A stretch of DNA of 64,000 bases, from positions 620,281 through 684,280 of the forward strand of contig NZ_PJCA01000027.1 of the NCBI RefSeq assembly GCF_002836355.1, given 5' to 3'. The stretch's first letter is position 1, and each line of letters starts with the position of its first letter. A program made the position numbers and the translations under genes. The notes under the pieces were generated by a model. That model saw only the letters and a program-made list of their open reading frames with translations, was not told the DNA's origin and did not search any database. Below are positions 18,745 through 28,158 of this stretch, one piece after another. Origin of the DNA: Moritella sp. Urea-trap-13. Its GTDB lineage: Bacteria > Pseudomonadota > Gammaproteobacteria > Enterobacterales > Moritellaceae.

Positions 18745-19472
18745 TTGTTTCACATAATGAATTAACAGCCGTGGTGAACAAAGCCTTTCTTGGCATGCGC
18801 CGTACCTGTGGTGAAGCCGATATTATTGCTAATATGGTTGCTGGCTTGCAGATGGTTGGTTTGAATGGTATTGGTCATTTTAATAATGCGGCACAGTTTT
18901 TAACTGCCGAGAAAGATTGCCCTGTCGATATTTTTATGACTAATGAGGGTGGCTTAGTCGTTGACTTGCATGGCTGTAGTTTGGCCTGTCACTTGCCTGT
19001 GGTGATTGACTATGCGATTGAAAAAATGGTGGGTAAAAAGCACCTGACGATTGAATTAAAAAATTGCCACAACCGTTGGCTGGCGTATAACGAATTGGTG
19101 AAACTCGCCGCTAAAGGCTTGGCTTGTAAAGCACAATGGAATAATGGTTCGTCACCACAAAACACCCTGTATATTTTAAATCAAGGTTGTGTGTCACCAG
19201 AGTTGTTTTTATCTGATCATCTCGATTTAACGGGGCGTACGTTACATGATATGACCATTCAATTATCAGTGAAGAATTTTGATATTGCCGGTTACTCTGC
19301 GGGTTACGAAAGACATATTAACTCTTCAGCACTTAATAGCGCGCAACGTGATACTTGGTATGATGGTATTCTTGTTGATGATGCGGAGTGGGAAAAATTG
19401 AAGAAAACCGCAACGGCACTTTTGGTTGAAAATAGTGAGGCATCCGTTAAGGGCGCAGGGGAACTGGTTTAA
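18741..19472 (+). CDS. DUF3726-like protein
   Basis: 243-aa soluble protein. Its start (SHNELTAVVNKAFLGMRRTCGEADIIANMV) resembles the DUF3726 family, in which a similar 'SLNE...KAARG...G.AEEAG' pattern opens the protein; this match is from memory and not checked. The ATG at 18741 overlaps the stop of the previous gene (ATGA) and has AAGGAG 7 bases upstream, which fixes the start over the longer frame beginning at 18678. It is the last gene of the operon; a hairpin follows. Function unknown. Confidence 0.7.
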   Translation: MIVSHNELTAVVNKAFLGMRRTCGEADIIANMVAGLQMVGLNGIGHFNNAAQFLTAEKDCPVDIFMTNEGGLVVDLHGCSLACHLPVVIDYAIEKMVGKKHLTIELKNCHNRWLAYNELVKLAAKGLACKAQWNNGSSPQNTLYILNQGCVSPELFLSDHLDLTGRTLHDMTIQLSVKNFDIAGYSAGYERHINSSALNSAQRDTWYDGILVDDAEWEKLKKTATALLVENSEASVKGAGELV

Positions 19473-19489
19473 CCGCTGTGGTTACCAGG

Positions 19490-19523
19490 CTAAAAACTAG
19501 CTACTGCGCTGGTTAGTTTTTAG
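19490..19523 (+). terminator. Probable terminator after the catabolic operon
   Basis: A 10-bp perfect stem (CTAAAAACTA at 19490-19499, TAGTTTTTAG at 19514-19523) lies 17 bases after the last stop codon. The stem is AT-rich and the T-run is inside the stem, so termination strength is uncertain. Confidence 0.5.
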
Positions 19524-19647
19524 TTCAAGTTCAAGCTCAGGTCATCGATTTACTTGTGCGACTACCTCGGTTTTTAATGCACTTCAATATGAGGTAGTCA
19601 CAGTCTTGGGTCTTTAGGGGGTGGTAATTGTTACACGCGATAGTTAT

Positions 19648-20586
19648 TTATATACGATAGTTATTTAGCGTATTAATCACTTCTTCTGACTGACGTAAGG
19701 CTCTTAATTGGGTAAACAAGTCAGCGGCTTCAGGATATTGCTTACGAAGATAGCTAAACCATTGTTTTATTCTATTTGGTAGATACTTCTCTTTATCACC
19801 TCTAATCTCTAATTGGCAATAATTTTGTAATAACGCGACGACATCAGCCCAAGGCATCGCTGCTTGGTTATATTTAACCACTGCACCTAAATTGGGTAAG
19901 TTTAATGCGCCACGACCAACCATTAAATCTTCACAGCCTGTTACGGCTAAACAACGCTGACCATCTTCGTAGTTCCAAATCTCACCATTGGCGATAACCG
20001 GAATTGAGACATGTTTTTTGATTTCAGCAATTGCTTCCCAGTTAATCGCCGCTGCGCGATAACCATCGGCTTTGGTGCGGCCATGTACGGTTAGTTCATT
20101 GGCTCCAGCTTGTTGCACTGCGTCGGCAATTTCTAACTTTTGATTACTGTCATCCCAACCTAAACGGATCTTGGCACTGACAATATGCTCTGCAGGTACA
20201 GCTTCACGTACTTGCTTGACGATTTGATATACCAGTTCCGGTTCACGTAAACACGCGGCGCCGCCTGATGACTTATTCACTTGCTTTGCGGGGCAACCAA
20301 AATTGATATCTAAACCGTGAGAACCCAGTTCAATCGCTCTTACTGCATTTTCAGCCATCCATTCTGGGTGTTGTCCTAATAATTGAATGCGAACAGGCGT
20401 ACCGGCTTGAGTGCGGCAACCGTTGTTTAATTCTGCACAATAGCGGTAATAAATTTTCTCTGGTAATAGTTGTTCGACGACTCGAATAAACTCAGTTACG
20501 CATAAATCGTAACCACCTTGCGCTGTTAGTAACTCGCGCATCAAATTGTCAACAACGCCCTCCATTGGGGCTAAAACTACGCGCAT
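19648..20586 (-). CDS. dusC: tRNA-dihydrouridine(16) synthase DusC
   Basis: FMN enzyme that reduces uridine 16 in the tRNA D-loop. The Dus motifs are present: [15 protein letters not shown] at the start, [19 protein letters not shown] with the catalytic Cys (ACL), [20 protein letters not shown] and IPVIANGEI, followed by a C-terminal helical tRNA-binding domain. Sequence style and length (312 aa, E. coli DusC 315) fit DusC better than DusA or DusB. The frame opens at a TTG at 20607, but the ATG at 20586 has AGGA 7 bases upstream and matches the family start. Confidence 0.93.
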   Translation of the reverse strand: MRVVLAPMEGVVDNLMRELLTAQGGYDLCVTEFIRVVEQLLPEKIYYRYCAELNNGCRTQAGTPVRIQLLGQHPEWMAENAVRAIELGSHGLDINFGCPAKQVNKSSGGAACLREPELVYQIVKQVREAVPAEHIVSAKIRLGWDDSNQKLEIADAVQQAGANELTVHGRTKADGYRAAAINWEAIAEIKKHVSIPVIANGEIWNYEDGQRCLAVTGCEDLMVGRGALNLPNLGAVVKYNQAAMPWADVVALLQNYCQLEIRGDKEKYLPNRIKQWFSYLRKQYPEAADLFTQLRALRQSEEVINTLNNYRI

Positions 20587-20817
20587 GTTATTGTCCTGCG
20601 TTGGCAAAATGAGCGATTAAAACAGAATTAACCATAATTGCCAAATATATCGTATAATAATTTCTTCAAAAGGACGTTAATTTTAATACTCGCTTGCATA
20701 TCAACAAGCAGTTACTTAAAATTTATCCCCAATATTTATTTTATATATTGAGCACGTGTTATAGCCAAAGTTATTTGGTGATATGACAGTTCGCTCATCA
20801 AATTAACAGGTTGAAAC

Positions 20818-21363
20818 ATGAACCAAGATACACTCGGGTTTATTAAAAGCAGTATTAAATCAATTCCAGATTATCCAAAAGCAGGCATTATCTTCCGTGA
20901 CGTAACAAGCTTAGTTGAGAATGGCCCAGCATTTTCTGCCACTATCGACTTACTTGCAGAACGTTTTAAAGATGCTGGCTTTACTAAAGTTGCGGGCACT
21001 GAAGCGCGTGGTTTTATCTTTGGCGCTCCGTTAGCAAAAGCACTTGGCCTTGGTTTTATTTTAGTGCGCAAGCCGAACAAATTACCGCGCAAAACAATTG
21101 AACAAAGCTATGAGTTAGAATACGGTACTGATACGTTACAAATTCACGTAGATGCTGTGGACGCAGGCGATAAAGTACTTATCGTTGACGATTTACTTGC
21201 AACTGGCGGCACTGTGGCGGCAACTGTGTCACTGATCCGTCAGCTTGGCGGTATTGTTGAAGACGCTGCATTTGTTATCTCACTACCTGATCTTGGCGGT
21301 GAAACTGTATTAAAGAATCTTAATGTTAATATTACTAAATTAGTGGATTTTGACGGCGAGTAA
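20818..21363 (+). CDS. apt: Adenine phosphoribosyltransferase
   Basis: Purine salvage enzyme that makes AMP from adenine and PRPP. It is 181 aa, the family length. The PRPP-binding loop [13 protein letters not shown] is intact (about 121-133), and the N-terminal [13 protein letters not shown] and [14 protein letters not shown] are diagnostic of Apt. It precedes dnaX, the same order as apt-dnaX-ybaB in many enterobacteria and Vibrio relatives. Confidence 0.97.
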   Translation: MNQDTLGFIKSSIKSIPDYPKAGIIFRDVTSLVENGPAFSATIDLLAERFKDAGFTKVAGTEARGFIFGAPLAKALGLGFILVRKPNKLPRKTIEQSYELEYGTDTLQIHVDAVDAGDKVLIVDDLLATGGTVAATVSLIRQLGGIVEDAAFVISLPDLGGETVLKNLNVNITKLVDFDGE

Positions 21364-21477
21364 TTCGTTGTCACATTCATTATCGTAATAATCATGATTA
21401 GCTGGTGGTCGACTGCCAGCTATTTTCAGTCCCGAGCATATTAGTGCTTATCAATATTAAGTAATCATTGAACTGTT

Positions 21478-24054
21478 ATGAGTTATCAAGTCTTAGCGCG
21501 TAAATGGCGCCCGCATAATTTTCAGCAAGTTGTTGGTCAACAACACGTGCTGACCGCTTTAGTTAATGCGCTAGAGCAAGACCGTTTACACCATGCATAT
21601 TTGCTCAGTGGTACGCGCGGTGTGGGTAAAACCACCATTGCACGAATTTTAGCCAAAAGCTTAAATTGCGAGAAAGGCATCACCAGCACACCTTGTGGCG
21701 AATGTTCAACGTGTGTCGAGATCGATCAAGGTTGTTATGTTGACCTGCTCGAAATCGATGCAGCATCTCGAACCAAAGTGGAAGATACGCGTGAGTTACT
21801 TGATAACGTGCAATACAAGCCCGCTCGTGGCCGTTTCAAGGTGTACTTAATCGATGAAGTACACATGCTTTCTAAGCACAGTTTTAATGCGTTATTAAAA
21901 ACGTTAGAAGAACCACCTGAATATGTGAAGTTCTTACTGGCGACAACAGATCCACAAAAACTGCCTATTACCATCTTATCGCGTTGCTTGCAGTTCCATT
22001 TAAAAGTCCTAACGACTGAGCAGATTTCTCAGCAGTTAGTGCATATTTTATCGCGTGAGCATTGCCAGTACGAATTGTCGGCATTAAATTCAATTGCGAA
22101 AGCGGCTGATGGCAGTATGCGTGATGCGTTGAGTCTAACCGACCAAGCATTATCCCATGGCGCAGGTGAAGTATTACACCAAACTGTGTTGGATATGTTG
22201 GGCACGCTCGATCACACCCATATGTTGCAACTACTGCGCTTAATTGTCAGCGGTGATGCCAATAACTGTATGGCTAAAATTGCCGAAGTTAGCTCATTAG
22301 GGCCTGACTTCGACCAACTGCACGTTGAGTTAGCAAGCTTGTTACACCGTATTGCCATGGCGCAAATTTTGCCATCATCCGTGGTTGATTCCGAGAATGC
22401 TGATAAAGTGAAAGCCTTGTGTGACGAGATGTCACCAGAAGATGTGCAGCTGTATTATCAAATTACCTTAACAGGCCGTAAAGAATTGCCGCTTGCACCT
22501 GATCCACGTAGTGCGTTAGAAATGACGATATTACGTATGTTAGCGTTTCGTCCACAAGGGCGTTTACAAGTGCCAGAGAGAGATGTGACGCCAGCACCTG
22601 TCGCCATTGCACCTGTTGTGACTGAGACAGTTGTGGTTGCGCCGGCTGAACAAATGCCTGTGCAAGCTCCAGCACCATTACAACAAGTACAGCAAGCAGC
22701 AGCGCCTGTCGCTCATGTATCTGCACCTGTAACGCAGACAGCTGTTATTCGTGAAGCTGATGAAGCGGTGACGAATTTAAATCTAGAGCAAGACGAGCTG
22801 TTACAAGCTGCGCAAGCGATGGGTCATGTCGAACCACAAAGTGCTGAACCACAAACCGCTGAGCTGCAAAATTATGCCGCTCCGCAAGTTGAGTCAGCAA
22901 GCGTGGCTCCGCAGGCTTATTCTTCGCCGGAAAATACAGCACAGAGCCATGCGTCTAGTGATGTAGCGCCGCAAGATAGTGTTGCGCCAGAATATGCGCC
23001 ACAGCCAGTAAATACCGCACCGACACAAGCTGCGCCAATTCAACATGAACAAGTAAATACGACACAGCAACAACAAGCACCGCAACAGCAGAATCAAGTA
23101 CCTGCGCAAGCACCGGTAGCTGAAAACAGTGTTGACCAAGGGCGTAAAACACGTAATTTTTTACGTAGTCGTTTAGGTACAACTGCAAAAAAGTCGACAG
23201 CGGCGAAGAGTGAACAGGCTCAATCGTCGTATGTACCGCCGAAAAAAGCGGTAGCACCTGTTATCCAGCATACACCCGCTATGCAGAGTCGTTTTAACGC
23301 CCCTGTAAGCCAACCTATGCAGCAACAAACACAGCAACAGTCTCCACCGACATGGGACGAATTGCCACCACTTGATTCGTATCAGGACCAAGGTAACTAT
23401 CCAGACCAAGGACAATACCAAGATCCAGGCCCTGCTCATTATCAAGGTCAAGGTCGAGGTCAAGATAGCTATCAAGGTCAAGGCAATTCACAGAGCCAAG
23501 GGCAGGGGGGTTATAACAATCAAATACCTGCGCAAGGTTTTGCTGAACCAGCTGTTCGTCAGATCGATCGCTTTAGTCAGGTGGCTGTTGATATTAATGA
23601 CTTGTCACCAGCGTTTCAGGGACAAAAATCGGCTAAATCAACGACCATTACACGACTAGATAACAAATTACGTGATGAAAATGATCCGTGGTGCTGTTAC
23701 ATCAATCAGATGAGTTTAGGTGGGCGAGTTCGCCAAATGGCATTGCACAGTGTAATGGAACATGAACCTGGTCGTGTTACTTTGACCATGAACCCAGACC
23801 AACGTTACGTTACCAATGACAAGTCTCGTCAGCAATTAACTGAAGCGCTTCAAGAAGTACTGTCTGAGTCTGTTGAGTTAGTGATTAACTTTGGTGAAAA
23901 CCCAAGCAAATCAACGCCAGCGCAACTTGAAGAAATAATTTATCAACAACGCTTAGCGAATGCGACTAAAAACTTGTATGATGATAAGTATATTCAGTTC
24001 TTTATGAACCGTCTCGGCGCTGTCATTGATGATAGCTCAATTGTGCCGTTATAA
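21478..24054 (+). CDS. dnaX: DNA polymerase III subunits tau/gamma
   Basis: Clamp-loader ATPase of the replicase. It has an AAA+ domain with Walker A GTRGVGKTT (about 45-53), a zinc module with CGECSTC, Walker B LIDEVHML, SRC sensor motif, then domain III to about residue 365. A very long Gln/Pro/Ala-rich linker follows (about 370-720, including a QGQG-rich run), and the C-terminal tau-specific domain V that contacts the polymerase. At 858 aa it is much longer than E. coli tau (643), all of the extra in the linker. A slippery heptamer at 23187-23193 predicts a shorter gamma form of 578 residues. Confidence 0.97.
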   Translation: MSYQVLARKWRPHNFQQVVGQQHVLTALVNALEQDRLHHAYLLSGTRGVGKTTIARILAKSLNCEKGITSTPCGECSTCVEIDQGCYVDLLEIDAASRTKVEDTRELLDNVQYKPARGRFKVYLIDEVHMLSKHSFNALLKTLEEPPEYVKFLLATTDPQKLPITILSRCLQFHLKVLTTEQISQQLVHILSREHCQYELSALNSIAKAADGSMRDALSLTDQALSHGAGEVLHQTVLDMLGTLDHTHMLQLLRLIVSGDANNCMAKIAEVSSLGPDFDQLHVELASLLHRIAMAQILPSSVVDSENADKVKALCDEMSPEDVQLYYQITLTGRKELPLAPDPRSALEMTILRMLAFRPQGRLQVPERDVTPAPVAIAPVVTETVVVAPAEQMPVQAPAPLQQVQQAAAPVAHVSAPVTQTAVIREADEAVTNLNLEQDELLQAAQAMGHVEPQSAEPQTAELQNYAAPQVESASVAPQAYSSPENTAQSHASSDVAPQDSVAPEYAPQPVNTAPTQAAPIQHEQVNTTQQQQAPQQQNQVPAQAPVAENSVDQGRKTRNFLRSRLGTTAKKSTAAKSEQAQSSYVPPKKAVAPVIQHTPAMQSRFNAPVSQPMQQQTQQQSPPTWDELPPLDSYQDQGNYPDQGQYQDPGPAHYQGQGRGQDSYQGQGNSQSQGQGGYNNQIPAQGFAEPAVRQIDRFSQVAVDINDLSPAFQGQKSAKSTTITRLDNKLRDENDPWCCYINQMSLGGRVRQMALHSVMEHEPGRVTLTMNPDQRYVTNDKSRQQLTEALQEVLSESVELVINFGENPSKSTPAQLEEIIYQQRLANATKNLYDDKYIQFFMNRLGAVIDDSSIVPL
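23187..23213 (+). promoter_or_regulatory. Programmed -1 ribosomal frameshift site in dnaX
   Basis: A AAA AAG in the correct phase (the first A is the third base of codon 570), identical to the E. coli dnaX slip site. A shift to the -1 frame would add six codons (GTC GAC AGC GGC GAA GAG) and stop at TGA 23211-23213, giving gamma. An AGG at 23175-23177, 9 bases before the heptamer, is at the right spacing for an internal Shine-Dalgarno stimulator. I could not see a convincing downstream stem-loop. Confidence 0.75.
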
Positions 24055-24190
24055 TTTTTATTGTGTTGATATCAATCGTTATCAACCTTGATTTTTTTCC
24101 AGTAATACCCATATAGTATGGATATTCAATGCGCAACAATCAGTATTCAGTTATTGTTGTTCGCGGTAGACAATAGAAAGAGAGTTTAAT

Positions 24191-24520
24191 ATGTTTGGTA
24201 AAGGCGGAATGGGCGGGCTAATGAAGCAAGCTCAACAAATGCAAGACAAGATGGCTAAAGTACAAGAAGATCTAGCTAACATGGAAGTAGTTGGTGAATC
24301 TGGTGCTGGCATGGTTAAAATCACTATGACTGGTAGCCACAACGTACGTCGTGTACAAATCGACCCTGAATTGATGGAAGACGATAAAGAGATGTTAGAA
24401 GATCTTATCGCTGCTGCAATCAACGATGCTGCGCGTCGTGTTGAAGAAGAAAACAAAACAAGAATGGCTGATGTTACTGGCGGTATGAAATTACCACCTG
24501 GTATGAAAATGCCGTTCTAA
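24191..24520 (+). CDS. ybaB: Nucleoid-associated protein YbaB/EbfC
   Basis: Small DNA-binding dimer of the YbaB/EbfC family, 109 aa (E. coli 109). Signatures: [41 protein letters not shown] and the C-terminal [13 protein letters not shown]. It follows dnaX as usual, but the usual next gene recR is absent: the island starts here. The last 21 bases of the gene are repeated at 63148-63168, so the gene end is the integration site and remains intact after insertion. Confidence 0.96.
   Translation: MFGKGGMGGLMKQAQQMQDKMAKVQEDLANMEVVGESGAGMVKITMTGSHNVRRVQIDPELMEDDKEMLEDLIAAAINDAARRVEEENKTRMADVTGGMKLPPGMKMPF
24500..24520 (+). repeat. attL: 3' end of ybaB
   Basis: The last 21 bases of ybaB, from GGTATG to the stop codon TAA. 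It matches 63148-63168 except for one base (G at 24514, T in the right copy). Flanking bases on both sides of the two copies do not match, which sets the repeat length. Confidence 0.85.
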
Positions 24521-24542
24521 GTTGAAAGATAGATAATATCAG

Positions 24543-25814
24543 TCACTTGGTCCCTGCTTTACCTTTTGGGGTTAAGCTGGGGTCAAGTTGTCCTAGTTTT
24601 ATTGCTAATTCATTTCTATAATCAGGGCGTTCTCCTGATATCCATTGCCCATAAATCTTTCTGATCATCCCCCAATCAGCATGTCCCAGTTGTTTCGCTA
24701 ACCAAGTTGGATCTGCGCCTACCATCAACATTTGGCTCGCAAACGTATGTCTTAATTGATATGGTTCTCTGTGAATCAACTTTGCTTTACGTAACCAATT
24801 CTCCCATTGCTTTGGTGCAGTTGTTAGTTCTGGACATTTATAAGGTTTGTCACTTCGACTTAAAAATACTCGTCTGCGATTAACTACATCAGGCTTAGAC
24901 AGTTTATAATAAATATTTTCAGCGATTAGCGATTTAAGATAAGTTTTTGCTTGTTGTCGTTTTAATATATCTAATGCGATTGGCATCAATTCCACTTTTC
25001 TTACTGAAGCAGCTGTTTTAGGTAGCTTTAATTGTCCCCCACGATTCAAGTTGTATTTGATATGTACTATTCCAGCGGCTAGATCTACATCTTCCCAGGC
25101 TAGTGCTTTCAACTCTCCAGGCCTAATACCAGTCCACGCTGAAAACTCGATCATATCTTTGCTTTGTTCAATATGTATAACATCTAACAGCCTGATCAAT
25201 TCAGCTTGAGTAAAAGGCTCTGGTTTTTGATCGTCAATTTTTTCTTCTGCTTTAATTTTACGTGCACGATCGAACGGACTAATGCTAATTATGTCATCTC
25301 TGACCGCTTCTTTAATTATCCGTTGAAACAGTAAAGAGTAGTCGTTAACTGTAGATTGTTTTAGCGTTTTCAAACTTTCTTTTATCGTTTTTTCAATGTG
25401 AAGATGTGTCAGTTTAGTTATTTCAATATTGATAAGTTTATGCTTCGTTAACCATGTGTTTAGTGTTTTTAATTTTGATTGTACGCTGAGAGACAACTCG
25501 CCGTCTCTTTCCACTATATATTTAGTTAAATAATCTTTCACGGTTTGCTGACTTAAATTGTTAGCGGAATCAGCTGGGAAGTGCTTACGCCAAAATGCAC
25601 TTGTGTCATTATCATATAGGCCGCTGGCAATATCCGCTCTTATAGAACCTAGTCGCGTTATTGCTACGTCTATGTTCTTCTTTGTTAGTGTTATACCAAG
25701 GCTTTTACGCGTTGGATTGTTCTGCCCAGGAAGCTTAAACTGTATACGTAAAGCACCGTTGTGCATGCTTACACCCCTAGCGTTTTTTAATTTTATTTCT
25801 AAGTCTTTGCTCAT
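24543..25814 (-). CDS. int: Tyrosine recombinase (phage-type integrase) of the island
   Basis: Site-specific integrase, 423 aa. It has an N-terminal arm-binding domain (about 1-70, the AP2-like 'RKSLGITLTKKN' type), a SAM-like core-binding domain (about 85-180) and a catalytic domain. Catalytic residues: Arg in TGIRPGELKALAWEDVDL (about 231), the LRHTFASQML box (H-x-x-R with the common Y replacing the first H: PYQLRHTFAS), the GHADWGMI histidine, and the nucleophile Tyr in RKIYGQW. It ends 23 bases from ybaB and reads toward it, with attL just beyond its 3' end. The RBS AAGGGA fits the ATG at 25814. Confidence 0.95.
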   Translation of the reverse strand: MSKDLEIKLKNARGVSMHNGALRIQFKLPGQNNPTRKSLGITLTKKNIDVAITRLGSIRADIASGLYDNDTSAFWRKHFPADSANNLSQQTVKDYLTKYIVERDGELSLSVQSKLKTLNTWLTKHKLINIEITKLTHLHIEKTIKESLKTLKQSTVNDYSLLFQRIIKEAVRDDIISISPFDRARKIKAEEKIDDQKPEPFTQAELIRLLDVIHIEQSKDMIEFSAWTGIRPGELKALAWEDVDLAAGIVHIKYNLNRGGQLKLPKTAASVRKVELMPIALDILKRQQAKTYLKSLIAENIYYKLSKPDVVNRRRVFLSRSDKPYKCPELTTAPKQWENWLRKAKLIHREPYQLRHTFASQMLMVGADPTWLAKQLGHADWGMIRKIYGQWISGERPDYRNELAIKLGQLDPSLTPKGKAGTK

Positions 25815-25825
25815 TTGATATTCCC

Positions 25826-26098
25826 TTATAATATTTTATTCAATTCTTTTAAGTTGATCATGATTGCGCAGCCCTTATCTTTTTGTCGCCAGACTATGCC
25901 TTCCGGATAATGCTCGTTAGATATACGCTGTATTAGTGCGTTGCGGCTGAGGCCGACGAGACCTGCCGCATGTTTAATTGACATCCAACCTGTGTGGCCA
26001 TAATTTTTAGATAACTCTTCAACTTTCATATGCAGGTAGTTAACACTCGCCATTAGATTTTCTAAGTCAGTATTATTCATATTTAAATCAGTATTCAT
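25826..26098 (-). CDS. Excisionase-like helix-turn-helix protein
   Basis: 90-aa protein just upstream of the integrase and co-directional with it, 11 bases apart. It holds an acidic N-terminal helix and then a winged-helix or HTH segment (GWMSIKHAAGLVGLSRNALIQRI) followed by a basic strand (GIVWRQKDKGCAIMI), which suits a recombination directionality factor. The frame opens earlier at 26206, but the ATG at 26098 has GAGG 6 bases upstream and the earlier part looks non-coding. Function is inferred from position and size. Confidence 0.7.
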   Translation of the reverse strand: MNTDLNMNNTDLENLMASVNYLHMKVEELSKNYGHTGWMSIKHAAGLVGLSRNALIQRISNEHYPEGIVWRQKDKGCAIMINLKELNKIL

Positions 26099-26556
26099 TA
26101 AGCACCTCGGTTTTATACATATTGATATTATGATTAAGATAGTAGGTTTTTTATTTTTGCCAAGGAGTTTTTCATGAAAATACAAATGAAAATCTTTATA
26201 AATCAATCGTATACTAATTTCATATGAGTATTGGTATACAATGAATAGTTTTTATGTGCTATCGAAAGAGTTAGGACTGGTGTTATAAAGCTAGAAATTG
26301 AATTCTATAAATTTGACAACAAGTATGTCTCTCATTACATAATCCAAGTAAATATATCAGGCAATAATCATCAAAAAATTAAGTTCAACTCATATATTTT
26401 AAAGGTAGTTTAATGGCGCTGCTTTGTTGGTATTTACGATAAATTGGTCTGGTGTAAGGGTATTTTCGTTATTTAAAACTTTTTGGTGTTTTTTTACTGT
26501 AAAAAATTTAAAAAGTGTCCTCTTGTTATATTTGAGAACAATAACATCTTTTAAAA

Positions 26557-26609
26557 GGCTATAACGTTCGTTTAAATTGAAATTTTTATCAATTTAAACG
26601 AAGTTAGGC
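26557..26609 (+). repeat. Candidate attC-like site
   Basis: A perfect 14-bp inverted repeat (TTCGTTTAAATTGA at 26567-26580, its complement at 26589-26602) is bordered by CTATAAC on the left and GTTAGGC on the right. These match the RYYYAAC and GTTRRRY core sites of integron cassettes, and an unpaired G next to the left arm resembles the extrahelical bases of attC. No cassette gene directly precedes it, which keeps confidence low. Confidence 0.4.
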
Positions 26610-26831
26610 CACCGCGCAGCGGTGAAATTAACCAGTACTAAGAAGGTTTTGATTCGGTAGGTATTTATTGATCATTTATTCACTTCAAATCTAATTATTT
26701 AATACTAATCAGTTGCATGGAAAATAAGTCATAAGTTAGCCTTGCTAGTTAAACGTTTACTTTAAAGGCTACGAATTATTTGTGGGTTCAATTAAGAAGG
26801 GCGCTGGGGTGCAATTGAGACTATAAACCTA

Positions 26832-26969
26832 AATAATTTTAGAAACTTTAGAGCAAAAGGTTAGTGCATAGTTGTCGATCCTGATCTTACAACCTTGGTA
26901 GGGGCTAATGGGGCATCTAAAGAGAGTGGAATTGGCAACTTGTTTAGATGCTGGCTTTGTTGGGTGTAG
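26832..26969 (+). pseudogene. Fragment of an ABC/RecF-type (AAA15-like) ATPase gene
   Basis: One frame reads NNFRNFRAKG, a stop, then IVVDPDLTTLVGANGASKES and GIGNLF before another stop. This is the start of an OLD/RecF/SMC-like ATPase: 'INNFRNF', a short strand, then the Walker A loop. The normal GxxGxGKS/T is degenerate (GANGASKES) and the rest of the gene is missing, so it is a dead remnant. Confidence 0.5.
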
Positions 26970-27392
26970 TAGCAGAATGGTAATCTTTTAAATGCATATT
27001 TTAATGAATCAATAAAAAGTAAATCTTTAAAAATCAGCAATTACAGTCTTAATGAAAGCGCGTAACTCGAAAATTCAATTTCGTTAGAATGGTAACTCAC
27101 TCACGTCTTGCTCGTATCGGTTTGCCATTGATTTACTCATGTAAGGAGTAGGTGTGGTTTTTCACATAGCAACCGCTTACAGGGCCATACAAGATTAACA
27201 ATGACCCGCCCGAAAAGAGGGCGGAAGTGAACCAGTTTATGGGAGTGAGGCTTCAGTGAGCCTTGTTAATCACTCGGTCTCTATTCGCGCAGCGGTATTA
27301 AAGATGTCTTTATATTAAGTTCTGTATATTGTGCATGTTTTTCATATCAGTTATGCGTTAAAATTGTTTAATACTCTTTAAGGCTCGTTACC

Positions 27393-27530
27393 ATGACTCA
27401 AGTTATCAGAAGAAAACCTCGTAAAGAAACTAGCGAATCTAGTGCTGCTGCTTTTGCTGAAGCTGCGAAGAGTGCTTCAATACCGTTGAAGTCTAAACAA
27501 TCCGATCAAGATCGAAATTCTGTCAGCTAA
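27393..27530 (+). CDS. Small basic protein, first copy of an island paralogue pair
   Basis: 45-aa ORF: starts MTQVIRRKPRKE, then an Ala-rich helix-like part, and ends DQDRNSVS. A second, related 44-aa ORF lies at 33259-33393, and the similarity continues in the flanking DNA. The basic start followed by an amphipathic Ala/Ser stretch suggests a nucleic-acid-binding or partner-binding peptide; I do not recognise the family. There is no strong RBS (TTAAGG 10 bases upstream is possible). Conservation of reading frame between the copies supports it being real. Confidence 0.5.
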   Translation: MTQVIRRKPRKETSESSAAAFAEAAKSASIPLKSKQSDQDRNSVS

Positions 27531-28158
27531 TTCTAATCTTTTAAAATACTTATTTTAATGAATCTAGAAAAGTAAATCGTTAAAATTTACTAATAACAGT
27601 TCAATTAGATATCGTAATTTGAAAATGCGGTTTTCTGGCTTCAAGTGATCATTCTAAGCCGCTTTTTCCCCTTTTCTTGTTAGAGTTTCTACTCATTCAT
27701 ATTTTGTTCATGACAATTTCCCATACATTTTATCATGCAAAATTTATCAACTAAGTTAATCCTACTTACTGTGTAATGAAAAAGACTAGATAGGCTGATT
27801 TTATACAGTGTTATTGGTGTTTCGGTGAACGCAGTCTCAATTTGTCAAAAGGCAGTCAGGTTTATCTTGTAGCCTAGAATTAATGTCAATATACTCAATT
27901 ACATAGCGAGCCTTGTATATAACTTATAAGACTAAATAATTTACAGGACGGCTCGTTTTCCCATAAGCATGTAATTAATAAATTTGAAGTATAATCTTAT
28001 TTTTCAATTGATTAATCTACTTATATTGAGGTGAATGAATTTGGGGAATCGAGAGTCCTGTTATACAAATGTTATGTTTTTGGCGACAATCGACACAAAT
28101 TTACGATTAAAAGATTTGATAAGCTTAACTAATCGGCAGTTTATCTATAAGGAGTATC
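27531..28158. other. Non-coding stretch, related to 33540-33900
   Basis: About 630 bases with no convincing gene. The part from about 27830 to 28010 matches 33745-33890 at a level visible by eye (for example CAGGTTTATCT followed by ACTAAATAATTTA-type sequence in both). It also holds one copy of the 26978-27078 repeat. The GTTATGT at 28068-28074 may be the left border of the first gene cassette. Confidence 0.45.

Larger units (their letters stand above)
26099..27392. other. Gene-poor zone with decayed genes and repeats
   Basis: About 1.3 kb without an intact gene. It holds a hairpin resembling an attC site (26557-26609), a fragment of an ATPase gene (26832-26969), a repeat near 26978-27078 that recurs at 27533-27632, and a GC-rich hairpin element (27208-27240) that recurs near 45553. 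A leftward fragment near 26410-26460 could encode a transposase tail, but I could not decide. Confidence 0.6.

Noticed and set aside
22955-23481. Overlapping minus-strand frames inside dnaX
   Set aside because: They arise from the repetitive Gln/Pro-rich linker read backwards; dnaX itself is certain.
24121-24190. tRNA gene as the integration site
   Set aside because: No cloverleaf is present around ybaB or attR; the repeated sequence is the coding end of ybaB.
26410-26462. Leftward reading NTLTPDQFIVNTNKAAPLNY resembling the tail of an IS3-type transposase
   Set aside because: Too short and too degenerate to assign to any family; noted only in the gap description.
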